Positions 49,068-57,276 of a DNA stretch of 64,000 nt are shown here, piece after piece. How positions within the stretch are numbered: position 1 is the first letter of the stretch; every line of letters starts with the position of its first letter. Under the pieces are notes generated by a model. That model ran no database searches. It saw only the letters and a program-made list of their open reading frames with translations, and had not been told where the DNA came from. Made by a program: the position numbers and the translations under genes. This DNA comes from DASZUK01 sp035547695. Lineage in GTDB: Bacteria; Actinomycetota; Acidimicrobiia; Acidimicrobiales; RAAP-2. The DNA lies in assembly GCA_035547695.1 (NCBI GenBank), contig DASZUK010000039.1:160161-224160 (forward strand). Direction: 5' to 3'.

Positions 49068-50573
49068 ATGATGGAACCGTTGCAGGGCATGGACGCGGCG
49101 TTCCTGGCCCTGGAGACCGGGACCAGCCATCTGCAGGTGGGGGCGGTGCTGGTGCTGGACCCCCCGGAGGGCCGGCGGTCGCTGTACTCGCCGGGCACCC
49201 GGTACGCCCAGGTCCGGCGGGTGTTCGAGCAGCGCATCCACCTGGTCCGGCCGCTGCGGCAGCGGGCGGTGACGGTGCCGCTGGGGCTGCACCACCCGGT
49301 GTGGATGGACGACCCGGAGTTCGACCTGGACGACCACGTCCACCGGGCCAGCCTCCCCGAACCCGGCGGGCCGGCCGAGCTCGACGACCTGGTGGCCGAT
49401 TTCATGGCCCGGGCCCTGGACCCGGGACGGCCGTTGTGGGACATGGTGGTGGTCGAGGGCCTGGCCGGCGACCGGACGGCGGTGATGGTGAAGCTGCACC
49501 ACGCCGTCTTGGACGGGGTGTCCGGGGCGTCGTTGCTGGGGGCGTTCTTGGACCTGGGGCCCCGAGGCCGGCCGGTGCCGTTCGCTGCCGAGCCCTGGGC
49601 TCCCGAGCCCATCCCGACGTCTGCGGCGCTGTTGCGGTACGCCGCCGCCGGGCTGGCCCGCCAGCCGGAGGTGGCCTGGGACGCGGCGGACCAACTGTTG
49701 GACGCCGTGGTGGCGGTGGCCGGGCACAACCGGAAGCTGGCCGACCAGGGGCAGGCACCGCCGCCGGCGCCGTTCAGCGCCCCCCGGACGTCGCTGAACG
49801 GCACCCTGTCGGCCCGTCGTCGGTTCGCCGCGGTGGCGGTGCCGCTGGACGACGTCAAGCTGGTCCGCCGGGCGTTCGGCACCACCGTCAACGACGTCCT
49901 GCTCGCCGCCGTCGGCGGTGCCGTCCGCCGGCTCCTGGACCGGCGGGGGGAGTGCCCGGACCGGTCATTGGTGGGGTTGGTGCCGGTGTCCACCCGGGGT
50001 GGCCCCGCCGGACGGGCCGCCGGCGCCGCCGATCACGTCGACCATGCCGACCATGCCGATCACGCCGCCGAGGTGGCCCTGGGCAACCGGCTGTCGGCCA
50101 TGCTGGTGTCCCTGGCCACCGACCTGGCCGATCCGGTGGACCGGCTGCTGGCGGTCTCCGCCGGGACCAGGGTGGCCAAGACCCAGGAGGGGCTGGTCGG
50201 CGGCCGGCTGTTCGAGGACCTGGCCCGGATGACGCCGCCGGCGGTGTCGTCGCGGGCGATGCGGTGGGCGGCCGGGCTGCGGCTGTTCGACCGGCTGCCG
50301 CCGGTGTTCAACGTCGTGGTGTCCACCGTGCCCGGTCCCGATTTCGGGCTGTGGTGCGCCGGGTCCAGGGTGGCCGCCCTGCACCCGGTCGGGCCCATCT
50401 GCGAGGGGGTCGGCCTGAACGTCACCGCCATGAGCTACCAGGGCACCGTCCAGTTCGGCCTGCTCGGCTGCCGCCGGTTGGCCCCCGACGTGGCCGTCTT
50501 GGCCGACCTTCTGGACGACAGCTTGGCGGAGCTGGTGGCGGCGGCCCTGCTGCAGCGGGGGGTGGCCGGGTAG
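49068..50573 (+). CDS. Wax ester synthase/diacylglycerol acyltransferase (WS/DGAT)
   Basis: 501 residues from ATG 49068 (ATG 49071 is equally possible). MEPLQGMDAAFLALETGTSHLQVGAVLVLDPPEG is the standard opening. The catalytic HH-x3-DG motif is HHAVLDGVSG (about residue 145). NDVLLAAVGGAVRRLL and VFNVVVSTVPGPD support the fold. It esterifies fatty acyl-CoA to diacylglycerol or alcohols, making storage neutral lipid as in mycobacteria. A short HVDHADHADHA nine-base repeat expands a loop near residue 325. Confidence 0.93.
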   Translation: MMEPLQGMDAAFLALETGTSHLQVGAVLVLDPPEGRRSLYSPGTRYAQVRRVFEQRIHLVRPLRQRAVTVPLGLHHPVWMDDPEFDLDDHVHRASLPEPGGPAELDDLVADFMARALDPGRPLWDMVVVEGLAGDRTAVMVKLHHAVLDGVSGASLLGAFLDLGPRGRPVPFAAEPWAPEPIPTSAALLRYAAAGLARQPEVAWDAADQLLDAVVAVAGHNRKLADQGQAPPPAPFSAPRTSLNGTLSARRRFAAVAVPLDDVKLVRRAFGTTVNDVLLAAVGGAVRRLLDRRGECPDRSLVGLVPVSTRGGPAGRAAGAADHVDHADHADHAAEVALGNRLSAMLVSLATDLADPVDRLLAVSAGTRVAKTQEGLVGGRLFEDLARMTPPAVSSRAMRWAAGLRLFDRLPPVFNVVVSTVPGPDFGLWCAGSRVAALHPVGPICEGVGLNVTAMSYQGTVQFGLLGCRRLAPDVAVLADLLDDSLAELVAAALLQRGVAG

Positions 50574-50894
50574 GGGCGGCTGCCCCTTGCTTGTCCCCCT
50601 TGAGCCCTCCTTGGGCCCTCCTTGGGGTGCGGGGGCGTCGTCGGGGCGAGGGCGTCGGTAGTTCGAAAAATTCCGACCCCGGAAGAATGGCGTTGACCTG
50701 GGGGATGGGACGAGGAGAGGACGAAAGCGTGGCTCGTTGACCAGGGATTTTGGCGATTCTCCGTAGGCTGGACCGGAGGAGGCGCCCCGTCGCCCCGGTC
50801 CCCGTGCTCCCAACCCGACCGGCCCGTAGGGCCCGAAGGCGGAGGTGGGTGTTGGCCGCCCGGTACCACCACCGACTATGGTGGTCAGCCACAC
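50574..50894. other. Gap upstream of tRNA-Gly
   Basis: About 320 bases without a recognisable gene. The first part holds a CCCTCCTTGGG-type short repeat. TTGGCC (50852) and TATGGT (50877) spaced 19 bases apart could serve as the tRNA-Gly promoter, with initiation just before 50895. No ORF in the segment shows a family motif. Confidence 0.4.
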
Positions 50895-50967
50895 GCGGAC
50901 GTGGCTCAGTTGGTAGAGCATCACCTTGCCAAGGTGAGGGTCGCGGGTTCGAGTCCCGTCGTCCGCT
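50895..50967 (+). tRNA. tRNA-Gly (anticodon GCC)
   Basis: Acceptor GCGGACG pairs with CGTCCGC. The D-arm is GCTCAGTTGGTAGAGC, the anticodon stem TCACC/GGTGA with loop TTGCCAA gives anticodon GCC, and the T-arm contains GGGTTCGAGTCCC. CCA is not encoded. It marks the left end of the catabolic island: an integrase remnant starts 100 bases downstream. Confidence 0.96.
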
Positions 50968-51066
50968 CTCATAGGAAGTCCAAGTCGGAGCCGGTTCCCC
51001 GGTCTGACCGCGTCGCCCGAAGCCCTGAGGGGTCTACCGGGCGGTTGGCCCCCCGCCCGGGCTCGT

Positions 51067-51171
51067 ACAACGCTGAATGTGTACGCGTACGCTGTGCCCG
51101 GCGGCGACCGGGATGCTGCCGAGGTGCTCCGTGGGCGGTTGGATAGGACTCTCGCTGAACGGCCGGAGTGA
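51067..51171 (+). pseudogene. Tyrosine integrase, C-terminal remnant
   Basis: The frame TTLNVYAYAVPGGDRDAAEVL followed by RGRLDRTLAERPE and a stop matches the extreme C-terminus of phage-type tyrosine recombinases, where T-L-x-x-Y-x-H-V-x-P-G precedes the terminal helix; the Tyr in VYAY would be the region of the catalytic tyrosine. No earlier catalytic motif is readable upstream, so only the last ~35 codons survive. Its position directly after a tRNA gene is where an integrase gene would lie in an integrated element. Confidence 0.6.
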
Positions 51172-51194
51172 TGACCCGGCAGTGGTCGACACCC

Positions 51195-52595
51195 TTACCG
51201 CCCCTTCAGCTCAGAAGCGACCTGGTTGATCCAGGCGCAGTCGTCTGACTCTGCCCGGCGTCGCGCCGACTCGAGGTCGATGCCGTACACACTGGCGGCG
51301 TTTCCTGCGAGGACTTTGTGCTTGACCTCGTCCGTCAGGGCCGGGTAGCCGAACTCCTCCTGCATCGAGACCGGGATTTGAAAGGCCCGGAAGGCATCGA
51401 CCAGGGGCTCTGGGGGCCCGTACCAAATGCTGTCCGTGCCCCAGAGGACGTTGTCGGGTCCGAAGGCCACCAGGAGTTTGCCCAGGACGTGCGCGGCCTC
51501 TCGGGGCCGCCGGATCAGATTGAACCAGGTCGAGCCGATCTCGGCGTAGACGTTGCCTCCGGGACCTACGCCAGCGCCGGTCACCGAATCGATGAGGCGG
51601 TCCACTCCGCCGCCACCCCGCTCGTATGGACCTTCGGGAGCAACGCCCTCGTGGGCTGGGACGACGTAACCGGAGTGGTAGACGAGAAAGCGCAGGTCGG
51701 GATGGGCAGCCGCGGCTGGGCCAACGTCAGCTGGCGATGCCGCCGGGTGGTTGCCGATGCCCTTGTGGGCGCAGATGATGTCCACGTTGCTCCGCGAGAC
51801 CTCATCCAAGAAGCCGGACCCGACCTCGTCGTCGAGCCGCCAAGCGAACAAGTCTTCGGAGACGAAGCGGCTGTCCATACCGATCATTCCGCCGACCGTC
51901 GGATCGGTGTAGACCTTCCAGGCCACCGTCCCCATTGCCGCAGCCCATCGGTCCATCTGTTCGAGCTGGGCTGGCTTGGCTGGATCGACAACCGTGTGGT
52001 TGAGCAGGCGGCCCATGGCACCGAACCGATCGGCCAGCTCGCGGGTGGCCGTGAGCACCTCGTTAGGAGCCAGCACCTCTTGCGTGGGAGCCGAGCTGAG
52101 GACGGCCACCGCCGTCGACGATTCCAAGAACACGCAGCGCAGGTACTCGGCAATGCCGTACTGGGTGACCGAGTCGAGGCCGGCCCACCATGCCGGCATG
52201 ATCTGCCGAACGAACTCGTGGTAGATCGGGGTGGCCCGTCGAGCGTTGTCGGAGTCGACCATGAAGTGCGTTTGGACGTCGATCACGGTTGGCGCCACCG
52301 AGAAGCACTCGGCCGCCGCCTCCGTGTCCTCGGTGGCCTCGAGAGGGACGTCGTAAAAGGCGTCACCATCCTCGGTCTCGTTCAGAGCCCGCAGCCCTCG
52401 GGCGGTGCCGAGCTTGCTGCTGATGTACTCCGGCCAGGGCTCGTCGCCGGTGCCGCTCGCTTCTGTGGCGCTGGCCAGGATCGAGCGGATCGCGGCTCGA
52501 TCGCTGTCGGTATACGGAACCCCCTGGTACTCATCGGTCCCCCGCTGCTGCAGGAAAGCCGGAAGGTAGCCATGGTTCATCCTTCCCATTTCCAT
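51195..52595 (-). CDS. Amidohydrolase-2 family protein (island, 1)
   Basis: About 466 residues. A TIM-barrel metal-dependent hydrolase of the ACMSD-like amidohydrolase-2 group: VIDVQTHFM replaces the usual DxHxH, WKVYTDPTVGG and VDIICAHKGIG supply mid-barrel segments, LRFLVYHSGYV and the late Asp in VLWGTDSIWYG complete the set. DVQTHFM has Q where D/H is usual, so its metal site may differ. The start is uncertain: ATG 52595 and 52589 both follow AAGGGAG. Third-position GC is lower than in the core genes. Substrate unknown. Confidence 0.75.
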   Translation of the reverse strand: MEMGRMNHGYLPAFLQQRGTDEYQGVPYTDSDRAAIRSILASATEASGTGDEPWPEYISSKLGTARGLRALNETEDGDAFYDVPLEATEDTEAAAECFSVAPTVIDVQTHFMVDSDNARRATPIYHEFVRQIMPAWWAGLDSVTQYGIAEYLRCVFLESSTAVAVLSSAPTQEVLAPNEVLTATRELADRFGAMGRLLNHTVVDPAKPAQLEQMDRWAAAMGTVAWKVYTDPTVGGMIGMDSRFVSEDLFAWRLDDEVGSGFLDEVSRSNVDIICAHKGIGNHPAASPADVGPAAAAHPDLRFLVYHSGYVVPAHEGVAPEGPYERGGGGVDRLIDSVTGAGVGPGGNVYAEIGSTWFNLIRRPREAAHVLGKLLVAFGPDNVLWGTDSIWYGPPEPLVDAFRAFQIPVSMQEEFGYPALTDEVKHKVLAGNAASVYGIDLESARRRAESDDCAWINQVASELKGR

Positions 52596-52664
52596 TACTC
52601 CCTTGTCTTCGGGGTCTGGTGACACGCGTTGTCCACTGGACGGCCGGGGCGCATCGCTCGCCGC

Positions 52665-53330
52665 TCAGTCGTCAATGCCTGCCAGCGACGCCACGAGGTC
52701 AGCCACGAGGTCGGGTCGCGAGATCATGGGGCAGTGCCCAGTGGGCCATCGCACCGACCGACCCAGGCGTTCTGCTGCCGCCTGTTGGTACTCCTGGGTG
52801 GCCGATCCATCCTTCTCGCAGATCACGTAGGTGGATCGGACGTCCTTCCAGGCGGGGCGGTTGATGGTCGGAGGCGTCGCCATGGTGTGCGGGCGGAGCT
52901 TGGCATTCGCCCAGGCAATGTCGTCATCGGTGCAGTCCCCGTACCACAGGTCTTTCGTGCACTCGAGCTTCGGCAGCATCTTGCCGTCTGCGATGACGAC
53001 GCAGTCAGGAAACCAAGGAGTGGTCGGGGTTCCATCGAACCACTGCTCGCTATCTGGCACCACCGCCGCGATGTACACGAGGTCGGCCACGCCATCCGGG
53101 ACAAGGCCCGAAATGGCCAGGCCACCGAAGGAGTGGCCCACGACCACCACCGGGCCGTTGTCGACAAGGCGATCGACGCAGGCTCGTACCAGGACCGGGC
53201 TGGTCGGGTCCCCCTCGGCGTACATGTCCGGCACCTCGACGGCTATTCCCTGGTCGACCAGCAGGGGAGTCACCCGTTCCCAGCACCAGGGCCCGTGGTT
53301 GGCCCCATGAACCAACACTGCTCCAGCCAT
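52665..53330 (-). CDS. MES/HNL-like alpha/beta hydrolase (island paralog A)
   Basis: 221 residues. VLVHGANHGPWCWERV is the methylesterase/hydroxynitrile-lyase family opening; the Ser nucleophile is in VVVGHSFGGLAISG (about residue 75) and the His in WPTGHCPMISRPDLVADLV. The product at 56609-57274 is a close paralog, similar along its whole length but differing at many third positions, so the duplication is old. Esterase or lyase activity on a small organic substrate is likely. Its promoter contains the shared island operator. Confidence 0.85.
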   Translation of the reverse strand: MAGAVLVHGANHGPWCWERVTPLLVDQGIAVEVPDMYAEGDPTSPVLVRACVDRLVDNGPVVVVGHSFGGLAISGLVPDGVADLVYIAAVVPDSEQWFDGTPTTPWFPDCVVIADGKMLPKLECTKDLWYGDCTDDDIAWANAKLRPHTMATPPTINRPAWKDVRSTYVICEKDGSATQEYQQAAAERLGRSVRWPTGHCPMISRPDLVADLVASLAGIDD

Positions 53331-53436
53331 GTCACCTACCAATCCGACTCAGTCCGGCGAAAAACTGCCCTTGTCCGAATGCACGGTTCCGGATGGCGAG
53401 CATGAGGCTGGGGCGCCGGCGCTGCTGGGCGAAGGT

Positions 53437-53465
53437 ACTATATCGTATCGCGATGGCTCGGTCAA
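53437..53465 (-). promoter_or_regulatory. Promoter of the hydrolase gene with island operator (site A)
   Basis: On the minus strand TTGACC (53465-53460) and TATAGT (53442-53437) are 17 bases apart, an excellent sigma-70 promoter. The 12-base operator CTATATCGTATC (plus strand, 53438-53449) overlaps the -10. The same 12 bases recur in inverted orientation before the GntR gene. Transcription would start about 100 bases before ATG 53330. Confidence 0.7.
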
Positions 53466-53556
53466 GGAGCCGAGGAAGGGGAGGGCCCCGACGCCACGAC
53501 CTGACCACCTCAACTCCGAGGCCCTGCAAGGATGAGGCGGATGGCCCCCTTGTGTT

Positions 53557-53568
53557 GATACGATATAG
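53557..53568 (+). promoter_or_regulatory. Island operator at the GntR gene (site B)
   Basis: GATACGATATAG, the exact reverse complement of site A, ends two bases before GTG 53571. A TACGAT -10-like hexamer (53559-53564) within it would place the transcript start at or next to the start codon, so the regulator mRNA may be leaderless and autoregulated. No good -35 is visible. Confidence 0.65.
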
Positions 53569-53570
53569 CG

Positions 53571-54338
53571 GTGCAAGCGCCCCTCCCCCCCGATGGACCC
53601 GAGGATGACGAGCCCTTAATCGTCCCGGTGGATCCGGTCTCGGTTGTCGACCAGGTGACCGTGAAGATCCGGCGTTCCATCATCTCCGGCGAACTTCCAC
53701 CCGGCAAAGGCTTCTCGATCAACAAAATGGCGGCTCGCCTCGGGGTGAGCCACATACCCGTCCGCGAGGCCCTGCAACGCCTTGAAGTTGAGGGCCTATT
53801 GATCCTCCGGCCCGGTGCACAACCTGAGGTGCGACCGATGAACCGCGACGACGTGGTCGGGATCTACCGGCTCCGCCTTCTGTTGGAACCGGAGCTGGCG
53901 GCCGAAAGCGCCTTGTTGCTGACGAAGGCCGGTTTGACCCAACTGGAGTCAATCCTCGACGGGCTCCGCAACGCGGCGACGGTGGACAAGCGGATGGCCA
54001 TGCACCGGCGGTTCCACTTGGCTCTGCTTCAAAACGCCATGACCGACTGGGAGCTCAGGGTCTGGGATTACCTCTACACGGCGAACGAGAGGTATGCCCG
54101 CCTGCTGTTCACTGTGGACGATGACACCAAGTCGGACAGCAACCACTTCTACCTGCACATGCAGCTCCTGGTGGCGGCGCAGTCCCGGTCGGAGGAGGGG
54201 ATCCGACTCGCCACCACCCAGCACCTGGCGCGGAACCAGGATGCGATCCTCTCGTTGCTTGACGAAGAAGCGGCCCGGCCGCCGGCGCCGGTCTCGCAGA
54301 TCAGCGCCGCACGCCGACGTCGAAAGCCGAAGGTCTAG
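53571..54338 (+). CDS. GntR-family regulator with FCD domain
   Basis: 255 residues from GTG. The winged helix (about 24-90) is VVDQVTVKIRRSIISGELPPGKGFSINKMAARLGVSHIPVREALQRLEVEGLL, a typical FadR-subfamily reader head. The C-terminal FCD domain (about 95-235) contains the metal-ligand-type pattern HRRFH, HFYLHMQLL and TQHLARNQD. Such proteins are ligand-released repressors of catabolic operons. It lies centrally in the island, and its own start is covered by site B, making it the prime candidate for recognising the ATATCGTAT-type sites. Confidence 0.9.
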   Translation: MQAPLPPDGPEDDEPLIVPVDPVSVVDQVTVKIRRSIISGELPPGKGFSINKMAARLGVSHIPVREALQRLEVEGLLILRPGAQPEVRPMNRDDVVGIYRLRLLLEPELAAESALLLTKAGLTQLESILDGLRNAATVDKRMAMHRRFHLALLQNAMTDWELRVWDYLYTANERYARLLFTVDDDTKSDSNHFYLHMQLLVAAQSRSEEGIRLATTQHLARNQDAILSLLDEEAARPPAPVSQISAARRRRKPKV

Positions 54339-54344
54339 CCACCA

Positions 54345-54705
54345 CTAGTCCTTCGGGACGGCAATGGGTTGGCCGGGACCGTAGCGCGCCGTTCGCTCTA
54401 CCAGCTCCTCCTGCCACCTGGGGTCGAGGCGGTCCGGCCTCCCCTTCAGATCCACATGGTCCGCTACCACTCGGCGGAGAGCTCGCGGGGCACACCCGGC
54501 GGTCGTCTCACGGGCATGTTGGAGAGACGCGTTGTCCCAAACGACCAGATCGCCTGGTTCCCACTCGTACGGATCGTCCACCACCGGATCGGTCGTTCGC
54601 TGTCGACCGAAATTGGTCCCCGGGCCTCTCGGTAGTCGACCGCCTTGACCACCCGCAGCTTCTCCACCTCGGTCGCGAGCTCGGTAGGGAGGAGATCGCC
54701 AGCCC
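54345..54705 (-). pseudogene. TauD/TfdA dioxygenase remnant
   Basis: The last ~85 codons read EWEPGDLVVWDNASLQHARE...PRALRRVVADHVDLKGRP, the C-terminal part of TauD/TfdA Fe(II)/2-oxoglutarate dioxygenases including the distal His and the 2-oxoglutarate Arg. Just upstream another frame gives LLPTELATEVEKLRVVKAVDYR, which resembles the preceding family helix, so a frameshift separates them near 54600. The N-terminal two thirds with the H-x-D metal motif are missing. Seven bases separate it from the convergent GntR stop. Confidence 0.6.
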
Positions 54706-54736
54706 TCGCTCCCGAATCGGATCTCGTCGGCGGCGA

Positions 54737-55966
54737 TCACCGGATCGAATCGACCAGGGTGATCGTGGTGACCGCCCGCCCGTCCTCGGAAACGGCTCCC
54801 CTCACGTGCGGCACCTCCTGCGGCGCCCGATAGGGGGGCGCAGGTTGGAAGTTCTCGGCAATCCCCAGAAATCGCCGACCATTGGTATCGACGATCTTCC
54901 GCGCGACCGAGGGGTCTAGATCAGCTCTGGCCATGAGGGCACCGTGGGCTCCGATCTCCGAACCGAGGTCGTTGTGGCCGTAGTCAGTGCCGGTCACCAT
55001 CACGTCGGGGCCCAGAACAGTGGTCAGATAGGAGATATCCTCATCGGTCTCGCAGGCGATGAACAGGTTCTTTCCTGAGATGTCTTCGGGCCTGTAGGGC
55101 CGGAGGGCGAGGAACCGCTCCACGTTGCCCATGAGCCGGGCATGCTGCTGCAGCACTGCCGGGGCCCAGGAGGCGCCACCTTCCACGAAACCCCATCTGA
55201 GTCGTGGAAATCGCTTTTCGAAGTCGGAGGCCAGGACGGCGTGGAATCCCGCCATCATCTTGTGGGTGTGCCCCATGAGGGCGGCCGGCGAGGGGATCAA
55301 CCGTCCGATCGGCAGGTTCTCCGTGCGTCGGATCGACTCACCGAGGTGGATGATGATCGCCAGATCCAAGTCCTGGGCCTGTTCGTACAGGGGGTAGAAG
55401 TAGGGGTCTGTCAGAAACATCCCGTGTTCGATGCCACGTATGTGGATCCCGACGGCGCCATGCTCCTTCCCAAAGGCAAGCTCCTCAGCCGTCCGGTCGA
55501 GCATTCGGAGGGGCGGACGCAACGTCCATACGAGCCGGCCGCCGCTCTCCTTGGTGATGTCTGCCGCCCAGCGGTTGTAGCTGCGGGCCAGTGCCGCCTC
55601 GCCGAGAGGGTTGTCGAGCTCGATGCCGATGAAGAACGTCGAGATCAGGAGTTGGACGTCAATTCCTAACGCGTCGAGATCGTCGAGGCGTGCGCCAAGG
55701 TTGTTGAGGGTGAGCGTGGAGTCCAGGAAGATGTTCGCCTTTCCGTGGACGTTCCCATCGTCAGGGATTCGGCGACACCAGTTGTCCTCGGCTACCCAAA
55801 TCCTCTGAGGCGCCACACCGTCCGGGGTCAAGCCACCCGCCAGGTACGAGTCCTCAGGTTCGACGAACTCGACGACCCTCGGCCTGAAGTGCCGCTCTTT
55901 CGGGTCGAGATAGCTCCAGGTCTCGTCAGTCTCCACGACATGGCTATCACAGTCAATGAAACCCAT
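54737..55966 (-). CDS. Amidohydrolase-2 family protein (island, 2)
   Basis: 409 residues. MGFIDCDSHVVE gives the first metal motif (DSH in the DxHxH position), GIHIRGIEHG and LAIIIHLGESIRR the mid-barrel ligands including a His, LRWGFVEGGASWAPAVL the usual GG-W segment, and VMVTGTDYGHNDLGSEIGAH the terminal Asp. This matches the ACMSD/decarboxylase-like amidohydrolase-2 branch. ATG 55966 is preceded by GGAAGAGGGG; the longer frame lacks any support. Substrate unknown. Confidence 0.82.
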   Translation of the reverse strand: MGFIDCDSHVVETDETWSYLDPKERHFRPRVVEFVEPEDSYLAGGLTPDGVAPQRIWVAEDNWCRRIPDDGNVHGKANIFLDSTLTLNNLGARLDDLDALGIDVQLLISTFFIGIELDNPLGEAALARSYNRWAADITKESGGRLVWTLRPPLRMLDRTAEELAFGKEHGAVGIHIRGIEHGMFLTDPYFYPLYEQAQDLDLAIIIHLGESIRRTENLPIGRLIPSPAALMGHTHKMMAGFHAVLASDFEKRFPRLRWGFVEGGASWAPAVLQQHARLMGNVERFLALRPYRPEDISGKNLFIACETDEDISYLTTVLGPDVMVTGTDYGHNDLGSEIGAHGALMARADLDPSVARKIVDTNGRRFLGIAENFQPAPPYRAPQEVPHVRGAVSEDGRAVTTITLVDSIR

Positions 55967-56165
55967 GGCCCCTCTTCCTTTCTCGCGGTTATCGGTGCTG
56001 ATCAACGGAGTTGTCCTGGCAGATCTCGACAGGGAGAGCCGGTAGCCGGAAGTGGTCGGATCAACTGCGCCCATTTTTTGCGTGGCATGTCGCCAGGCAG
56101 ACGGCACGTGACGTCCGTGAACCCCGCCCCGCGCGCCACACCTCTTCGAGTGTGCCACACTTCGC

Positions 56166-56175
56166 TATGATATAC
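56166..56175 (-). promoter_or_regulatory. Island operator/-10 of the amidohydrolase gene (site F)
   Basis: Minus strand GTATATCATA (56175-56166) contains TATCAT, a good -10, and matches the shared ATATCNTA core with A at the variable position. A clear -35 is not visible. The leader to ATG 55966 would be about 190 bases. Confidence 0.45.
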
Positions 56176-56463
56176 AACCATCGACCAAATGGTTCGAACT
56201 CGTAGGTCCGCCGGGGGTCGCCGGGGGTTCCTGGTTCAGTCCGTCGGATCATCGGTAGCCGTGCGGGCGGCGAAGCCCCGGCGGACGGCCGCCACCACCA
56301 CTGCCTCTGCCGCCGGCGCGGCACTGTCAGTCCTCGTCTTGGAAAGGTGGTCGCTCACCGGTGTCAGCCCGCGGAGGTCGTTGTCGGCACCGTCCACTCG
56401 GGTGATCGGCAGGGCGTGGAAGTGGTCGTGGTTCTCGCCGACCCGGAGTCGACGAGCGGGGAG

Positions 56464-56509
56464 TTGACAGGCGTGTCGATATACGATATCGTACTGCGAT
56501 ACAATATAG
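56464..56509 (+). promoter_or_regulatory. Promoter with two island operators (site C)
   Basis: TTGACA (56464-56469), 17 bases, TATCGT (56487-56492): a near-consensus promoter. A perfect palindrome TACGATATCGTA (56482-56493) covers the -10. A second copy, GATACAATATAG (56498-56509), lies at the expected start point and differs by one base from site B. Dual operators over a promoter suggest tight repression of the downstream esterase and SnoaL-like genes. Confidence 0.7.
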
Positions 56510-56608
56510 TAGTTCGGCGGCGTTTCGCGCTGACTCCAGGGGCCTCATGGCAGGCCCAGACGGCGAACGTGCGCGGCCGCCCATCTACCGGGGACCGGGA
56601 GGGCTGCG

Positions 56609-57274
56609 ATGGCGGGAGCGGTGTTGGTGCATGGGGCGAACCACGGTCCGTGGTGCTGGGAGCGTGTCGTCCAACTGCTGGAGGAGCAGGGAATCGCCGT
56701 CGAAGCACCGGACATGTACGCCGATGGGAACCCGACCAGCCCGATTCCGGTGCAGAAGGCCGTCGATTGCCTGGCCGGTGAGGGCCCAGTGGTGGTGGTG
56801 GGCCACTCTTTCGGGGGGCTCGCCATCTCCGGACTGAGTGGCGAAGGGATCGGCGACCTCGTCTACCTGGCGGCCGTGGTTCCAGATGGCGACCCGTGGT
56901 TCGAGGGAACGCCGACCACTCCGTGGTTCCCCGACTGTGTCGTCATCGAGGACGGCAAGATGACGCCCAAACCGGAACGTCTGCGCGACCTCTGGTATGG
57001 GGACTGCTCCGATGAGGACATAGCTTGGGCCTCGGCCAACCTTCGATCGCACTCGGTGGCACCCCCTCCCACCATCGAACATCCCGCCTGGAAAGACATC
57101 CGGTCGACCTATGTCATATGCGAAAAAGACGGTTCAGCCACGCAGGAATATCAAGAGGCGGCTGCTCGGCGGATCGGGCGCTCGGTCCGTTGGCCCACGG
57201 GGCACTGCCCCATGATCTCCCGGCCAGATCTGGTCGCCAGCCTGGTCGTATCCCTCGCGTCGGCCGGGGACTGA
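56609..57274 (+). CDS. MES/HNL-like alpha/beta hydrolase (island paralog B)
   Basis: 221 residues, same length as paralog A and matching it from MAGAVLVHGANHGPWCWERV to the C-terminus. Nucleophile Ser in VVVGHSFGGLAISG, His in WPTGHCPMISRPDLVASLV, and conserved TPTTPWFPDCVVI and TYVICEKDGSATQEYQ segments. Two divergent copies under related operators suggest two related esters or sequential steps. Followed after two bases by the SnoaL-like gene. Confidence 0.87.
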   Translation: MAGAVLVHGANHGPWCWERVVQLLEEQGIAVEAPDMYADGNPTSPIPVQKAVDCLAGEGPVVVVGHSFGGLAISGLSGEGIGDLVYLAAVVPDGDPWFEGTPTTPWFPDCVVIEDGKMTPKPERLRDLWYGDCSDEDIAWASANLRSHSVAPPPTIEHPAWKDIRSTYVICEKDGSATQEYQEAAARRIGRSVRWPTGHCPMISRPDLVASLVVSLASAGD

Positions 57275-57276
57275 CG

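Larger units (their letters stand above)
55967..56608. other. 642-bp divergent regulatory region of the island
   Basis: No convincing gene: the frames at 56061-56324 (minus) and 56189-56467 (plus) lack motifs and ribosome-binding sites. It holds two AT-rich operator/promoter clusters, at 56166-56175 facing the minus-strand amidohydrolase and at 56464-56509 facing the plus-strand hydrolase, and a GTGTGGCACAC inverted repeat near 56151. The length leaves room for decayed coding sequence that I cannot identify. Confidence 0.5.

Noticed and set aside
46091..49993. 1300-residue fused protein
   Set aside because: The acyl-CoA synthetase starts at 47875; upstream the frame is antisense or out of frame to orn, dut and the WS/DGAT gene.
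56061..56467. Small genes in the divergent island spacer
   Set aside because: Frames on both strands lack motifs and ribosome-binding sites, and overlap the AT-rich operator/promoter elements.
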